Shown: positions 60,974-64,000 of the stretch, one piece after another
How positions within the stretch are numbered: position 1 is the first letter of the stretch
Layout of the letters: each line of letters opens with the position of its first letter
Source of the DNA: Lentibacillus jeotgali
GTDB lineage: Bacteria > Bacillota > Bacilli > Bacillales > Amphibacillaceae
Reading direction: 5' to 3'
Length of the DNA stretch: 64,000 nucleotides
Assembly: GCF_000224785.1 (NCBI RefSeq)
Contig: NZ_AGAV01000003.1
Coordinates: 62,001 to 126,000, forward strand
Notes under the pieces: generated by a model
The model's input: the letters and a program-made list of their open reading frames with translations, nothing else
Databases searched by the model: none
Told to the model about the DNA's origin: nothing
Made by a program: the position numbers and the translations under genes

Positions 60974-61009
60974 CAGGGGAAAAGCTGGAGATAATCTCAA
61001 AGGCTTACC

Positions 61010-61077
61010 TATTGCTAACACTTCCGGAATAATGGATAGCGTCCAATTTGCCATTGTCGGGCCATTTTGTTGAATAA
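61010..61077 (+). repeat. Array repeat R25 (left half damaged)
   Basis: TTGCTAACACTTCCGGAATAATGG (GGGCGC lost), AGCGTCC, then a well-preserved right half GTCGGGCCATTTTGTTGAATAAC. Confidence 0.75.
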
Positions 61078-61157
61078 CTCCTTGTAAAAAAATCAGATAT
61101 TAGAAATAATTGTTATTAAGTGAAGGAGCAGATTTGTTGAAGGAGGTAACTAAGAAC

Positions 61158-62303
61158 ATGGGCAATTGGGGAGAACAAATAAAGGTTCCGGCAGATTATA
61201 TGCGGGGTGGAACAAGCAAGGGAGTCTTTTTTCTGCAAGATGATTTACCTTCTGATCCAGCAATACGGGATAAGGTATTATTGCGTATCCTAGGAAGTCC
61301 AGATCCCTATGGGCAGCAGATCGATGGAATGGGAGGTGCAACGTCAAGTACTAGTAAGGTGGTGATTTTAAACAAAAGTGAACGTCCGGGATGTGATGTG
61401 GACTATTTATTCGGACAGGTAGCCATTGGGCAACCCCTGATAGATTGGAGTGGCAACTGTGGGAACCTTACTTCGGCCGTTGGTCCATTTGCAATACATA
61501 AAGGACTGGTAGAAGCTCCAAAGAACGGAATGGCTACAGTTAATATCTGGCAGGAGAATATCGGCAAAAAAATCATAGCTCATGTTCCAATAAAGAATGA
61601 GAAAGTACAGGAGCTAGGGGATTTCGAGCTTGATGGGGTAACGTTTCCAGCAGCAGAAATAAAATTGGAATTTCTTGACCCCGGTGCTGATGGCGGTGTG
61701 TTTCCTACAGGGAATCCAACAGATATCATGCATGTCCCAGGTATAGGTGAGGTGGAGGCGACTTTAATTAATGCCGGGAACCCTGCTGTCTTTGTGGCAG
61801 CATCATCGTTGGGGCTTATAGGAACGGAACTGCAGGAAGATATAAACAGTAATCCTGACCTGCTGGAGCGTTTTGAGTCAATACGTTCTTATAGTGCAGT
61901 CATTATGGGTCTGGAGAAAAGCTTAAAAGGTGCTAAGAAGCGTCAGCATACACCTAAAATTGCGTTTTTTGGAGAAACAACGAGTTATACCACTTCTGCT
62001 GGAAAAGATGTAAAGGGAGAAAATATTGATATTTTGGCACGGATTCTTTCAATGGGCAAACTGCATCACGCCATGACCGGTACAGGTGCAGTAGCAATTG
62101 CGGCCGCAGCTTCGATACCGGGAACTATTGTCAGCAGGATTTTAGGTGACGTTAGGTCTGAGCTTCGCTTTGGTCACCCATCAGGTACTTTAATTGTGGG
62201 TGCCGAAGCTTCAAAGGAGGATACCGGCTGGACTGTAAAAAAAGTTGTTATGAGTCGCAACGCAAGAAGATTAATGGAGGGCTCTGTTCTGCTACCCAAT
62301 TAA
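61158..62303 (+). CDS. prpF: PrpF-family isomerase (2-methylaconitate / 4-oxalomesaconate type)
   Basis: About 381 aa. N-terminal IKVPADYMRGGTSKGVFFLQDDLP, IDGMGGATSSTSKVVIL, DWSGNCGNLTSAVGPFAI (catalytic Cys/Lys region of the PrpF fold), FLDPGADGGVFPTGNP, INAGNPAVFV, and C-terminal FGHPSGTLIVGAEA. PrpF proteins are cofactor-independent cis-trans isomerases or tautomerases of methylaconitate-like acids. No prpBCD partners are adjacent. Start: ATG 61158 follows AGGAGGT; TTG 61137 with GAAGGAG is an alternative. Unit between R25 and R26. Confidence 0.88.
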   Translation: MGNWGEQIKVPADYMRGGTSKGVFFLQDDLPSDPAIRDKVLLRILGSPDPYGQQIDGMGGATSSTSKVVILNKSERPGCDVDYLFGQVAIGQPLIDWSGNCGNLTSAVGPFAIHKGLVEAPKNGMATVNIWQENIGKKIIAHVPIKNEKVQELGDFELDGVTFPAAEIKLEFLDPGADGGVFPTGNPTDIMHVPGIGEVEATLINAGNPAVFVAASSLGLIGTELQEDINSNPDLLERFESIRSYSAVIMGLEKSLKGAKKRQHTPKIAFFGETTSYTTSAGKDVKGENIDILARILSMGKLHHAMTGTGAVAIAAAASIPGTIVSRILGDVRSELRFGHPSGTLIVGAEASKEDTGWTVKKVVMSRNARRLMEGSVLLPN

Positions 62304-62694
62304 CCTTACCCAATAAAGTAAGTCTTTAAATATTAAAATAACTGGTGTTGGATCCAATTATTCAGTTTGCAGAAAAAATGAGACAGTATAAAAGTCATTG
62401 TTCAGTAAACGGATACGTTTGGTTTAAAAACCTTGATCTGACTATACCGCAACCGGGCGCAGTTGCGGAATAAATTTATTCACCAGTTGGGCCGTTTAAC
62501 AGTATAAATAAAAGTTATTGCAAGGAAAATTTTGTTAAATCCTTGTGCAAGTAGTGGAAAAATAACTGCAAGCCTGATAAAAACTGTCCGCAATACTCAA
62601 TATTTGATAAAATTCGGGAAGTGATTGGTGTCCAACTTATGTAGCTCTCTTCTGTAAAGGTGATAATTCGGGGAATGACTGGCACCCAAATTAA
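62304..62694. other. Non-coding stretch with repeat R26
   Basis: About 390 nt, AT-rich. Apart from repeat R26 (62441-62508) I see no gene. Two short similar strings (GATTGGTGTCCAA near 62624 and GACTGGCACCCAA near 62677) may be remnants of something older. Confidence 0.35.
62441..62508 (+). repeat. Array repeat R26 (last copy)
   Basis: CCGCAACCGGGCGCAGTTGCGGAATAA, then GTTGGGCCGTTTAACAGTATAA. GCGCC is lost. It marks the right end of the array in this window. Confidence 0.75.
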
Positions 62695-62735
62695 AAATAG
62701 GGACTAATAAGATCTTTCTTAAGCAGTCCCTATTT
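62695..62735 (-). terminator. Terminator of the interrupted minus-strand gene
   Basis: AAATAGGGACT/AGTCCCTATTT, an 11-bp stem flanked by A/T tracts. It lies just downstream of the gene fragment at 62758. Confidence 0.75.
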
Positions 62736-62757
62736 ATAAAACTTAACGATTATTTTA

Positions 62758-62844
62758 CTATTTGATTGTTCCACTGATGACCTCGTCCTTGTGAGCCGTG
62801 AAGGCATCAAGAACTTCATTTTTTTCGTTCGCTGGCACATCGGC
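62758..62844 (-). pseudogene. 3' end of a minus-strand gene cut by group II intron
   Basis: The last 28 codons read ADVPANEKNEVLDAFTAHKDEVISGTIK-stop. The pattern 'P....EV..A....K..I.SG.IK' at the C-terminus is typical of BMP-family (Med/TmpC) substrate-binding lipoproteins, but the fragment is too short to be sure. The intron lies antisense in this gene; the rest should continue beyond the window. Confidence 0.4.
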
Positions 62845-64000
62845 GTGTCCAGAAGGACACAACATCTAGTCGGTGAAAGTCCGACCGGGAGAAAAGACTC
62901 CAATCCCGTAGCCTGAGAGACACCGCGGAACGAAAGTGAACCGGTGAAGCCCTCTGACAAACATTCTAAAGGAATGCGGCAAAACTTCAGGTTGTAACGC
63001 ACAGTGAACGCAGATGTAGCCTCGTTACACGCAAATCCGGTGGCTGAGACGGTCGATAACGTGCGAAAGCAGCAGGAACTGACTGAAAAGAGTCTGAAAC
63101 AGTAGTTCCCACCGGCGGGGTATCAGCGGCGACATGAAGGGAAAGATGATGTGGAAACTGGAGAAGCCCTCGACACCCGGTGAAGAAATCTCATCGAGGA
63201 GGCTGTCCTTATAACCGTGAATGGGAAATGGGACTAGCAGGTGTCAGGGTGGCGGAACGGATTGTAGTACTGAAGATACGCGTGCAGCAAAACACGCGAG
63301 GAGGGAAGAATCCGAACCTGTAAACAATTCGTGTGACCGAAGGAGGTAAGGGTGCCATGACAAAAACACCCATCAACTTACAGGAACTAAGGCAGCGAAT
63401 TTATCAAAAGGCGAAGGCTGAACCTACGCATCGTTTTTGGGGATTATTTATCCACATAACCAAACGAACTACCCTTCATGAAGCTTACTTACAAGCAAAG
63501 AAAAACGGCGGTGCCCCAGGCATTGACGGACAGAGCTTTGATGATGTGGAGCATGAAGGTGTTCAACCGTTTTTGGAAAACATTCAGAAAGAACTCCAAG
63601 AAGGAAACTACCAACCGCAAGCGAATCGAAAAGTAGACATCCCAAAGGCAAACGGGAAGATGCGAACACTGCAAATTCCAACTATTCGAGACCGTGTCGT
63701 ACAGGGGGCGTTGAAACTCATCATGGAAGCCATCTTTGAGGCAGATTTCTGCCCGAACTCGTACGGCTTCCGTCCAAGGCGCTCACCGCATCAAGCACTG
63801 GCAGAAGTACGGCGAAGTTTACTGCGTCGTATGACAACAGTCATTGATGTTGACCTATCTCGGTATTTCGATACGATAAGACATCACATATTGTTGGGGA
63901 AAATTGCGGAACGCATTCAAGACCCACAAGTCATGCATCTTACAAAACAGGTGATAAAAGCAGCAGGAAAAATCGGCGTACCGCAAGGGGGGCCATTTTC
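62845..64000 (+). mobile_element. Group II intron, copy 2 (cut by window end)
   Basis: Begins with the same GTGTCCAGAAGGACAC as copy 1 and, line by line, I find no differences over the 1156 nt present. Upstream flank TTCGCTGGCACATCGGC matches the copy 1 flank TTCGCTGGCAAATTGGC, as expected for shared target (IBS) sequence. Confidence 0.92.
63357..64000 (+). CDS. ltrA: Group II intron reverse transcriptase (partial, window end)
   Basis: The first 214 codons of the same RT/maturase as at 25586, up to KIGVPQGGPF. GGAGGTAAGG precedes the ATG. The catalytic FADD motif and domain X lie beyond the window. Identity to copy 1 suggests recent movement or ongoing gene conversion. Confidence 0.92.
   Translation, partial: MTKTPINLQELRQRIYQKAKAEPTHRFWGLFIHITKRTTLHEAYLQAKKNGGAPGIDGQSFDDVEHEGVQPFLENIQKELQEGNYQPQANRKVDIPKANGKMRTLQIPTIRDRVVQGALKLIMEAIFEADFCPNSYGFRPRRSPHQALAEVRRSLLRRMTTVIDVDLSRYFDTIRHHILLGKIAERIQDPQVMHLTKQVIKAAGKIGVPQGGPF

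Noticed and set aside
36889-62508. Classical integron with attC sites
   Set aside because: The repeats do not show the GTTRRRY/RYYYAAC core pairs of attC, the half-sites are direct rather than inverted, and no IntI-like tyrosine recombinase is encoded in the window. The resemblance is in layout only.
36889-62508. CRISPR array
   Set aside because: Repeats are 60-80 bp, imperfect, and separated by whole genes rather than spacers of uniform length; no cas genes.
36889-62508. Repeats as rho-independent terminators
   Set aside because: The GGGCGC/GCGCC stem is short and no T-run follows; where termination is needed, separate hairpins with T-runs exist (49153, 58465).
62730-63002. Minus-strand ORF of 90 aa within the second intron (and its twin at 25049-25231)
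   Set aside because: It lies antisense in structured intron RNA, is shared only because the introns are identical, and its C-terminal part runs through the flanking gene in a different frame.

Overview
The window reads as a chromosome segment of a spore-forming, low-to-middle GC Bacillaceae, probably from the halophilic side of the family (Lentibacillus/Virgibacillus/Oceanobacillus-like). Support: a sigW-rsiW / cdaA-cdaR-glmM / glmS block in Bacillus-type order with a glmS ribozyme, strong AGGAGG-type ribosome binding sites, frequent TTG/GTG starts, FosB and OhrR of Bacillus type, and an Sda-like sporulation inhibitor. The species assignment is inference.

Region 1 (1-20.4 kb) is core chromosome: the 5' end of a catalase, a small membrane protein, a YwaF-like protein, six tRNAs (Glu-Val-Thr-Tyr-Gln-Lys), a mevalonate operon (HMG-CoA reductase, mevalonate kinase, diphosphomevalonate decarboxylase, phosphomevalonate kinase), arginase, sigW-rsiW with a sigma-W promoter, cdaA-cdaR-glmM (c-di-AMP and cell-wall precursor synthesis), an S9 peptidase, a secreted thermolysin-type protease, a TPR protein, and glmS behind its ribozyme.

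Region 2 (20.4-36.4 kb), directly after glmS, is accessory and partly decayed: a broken DUF3231 gene, an IS110 element, a full-length group II intron with its reverse transcriptase, a membrane alpha/beta hydrolase, ohrR with a stop-interrupted ohr, two MDR-type reductases, an aldehyde dehydrogenase remnant, an SDR protein and an old-yellow-enzyme homologue.

Region 3 (36.9-62.5 kb) is the most striking part. It is a chain of short, mostly unrelated genes on the + strand, almost every one followed by a copy of a ~60-80 bp repeat. The repeat has a left half-site (CGGGCGC, about 6 nt, then GGAATAAG), a GCGCC that can pair with the GGGCGC, and a right half-site (AGGGCCATTTTGT then GGAATAAG). I count 25 copies here, with two stray partial copies at 20.5 and 24.3 kb. 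Cargo includes a FabH-like ketosynthase, an amidohydrolase, an Sda-like protein, two near-identical DinB proteins, an AHSA1 protein, a C45 acyltransferase, PadR plus a membrane protein, a zinc-ribbon protein, a lipoprotein, FosB, SMI1/KNR4, tiny membrane proteins, a HAD phosphatase and PrpF. A bla-blaR1-blaI operon, a NagZ-like hydrolase and an ORF-less group IIC intron sit inside it. One gene-plus-repeat unit (DinB) is duplicated with its homology ending inside the repeats, and an IS110 element has inserted inside one repeat. The layout resembles an integron cassette array, but the repeats are not classical attC sites and no integrase is visible in the window.

Region 4 (62.5-64 kb) is a second, apparently identical copy of the group II intron, in the same orientation as the first. 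It has inserted antisense into the 3' end of a minus-strand gene and is cut by the window edge. The two introns bracket about 38 kb.
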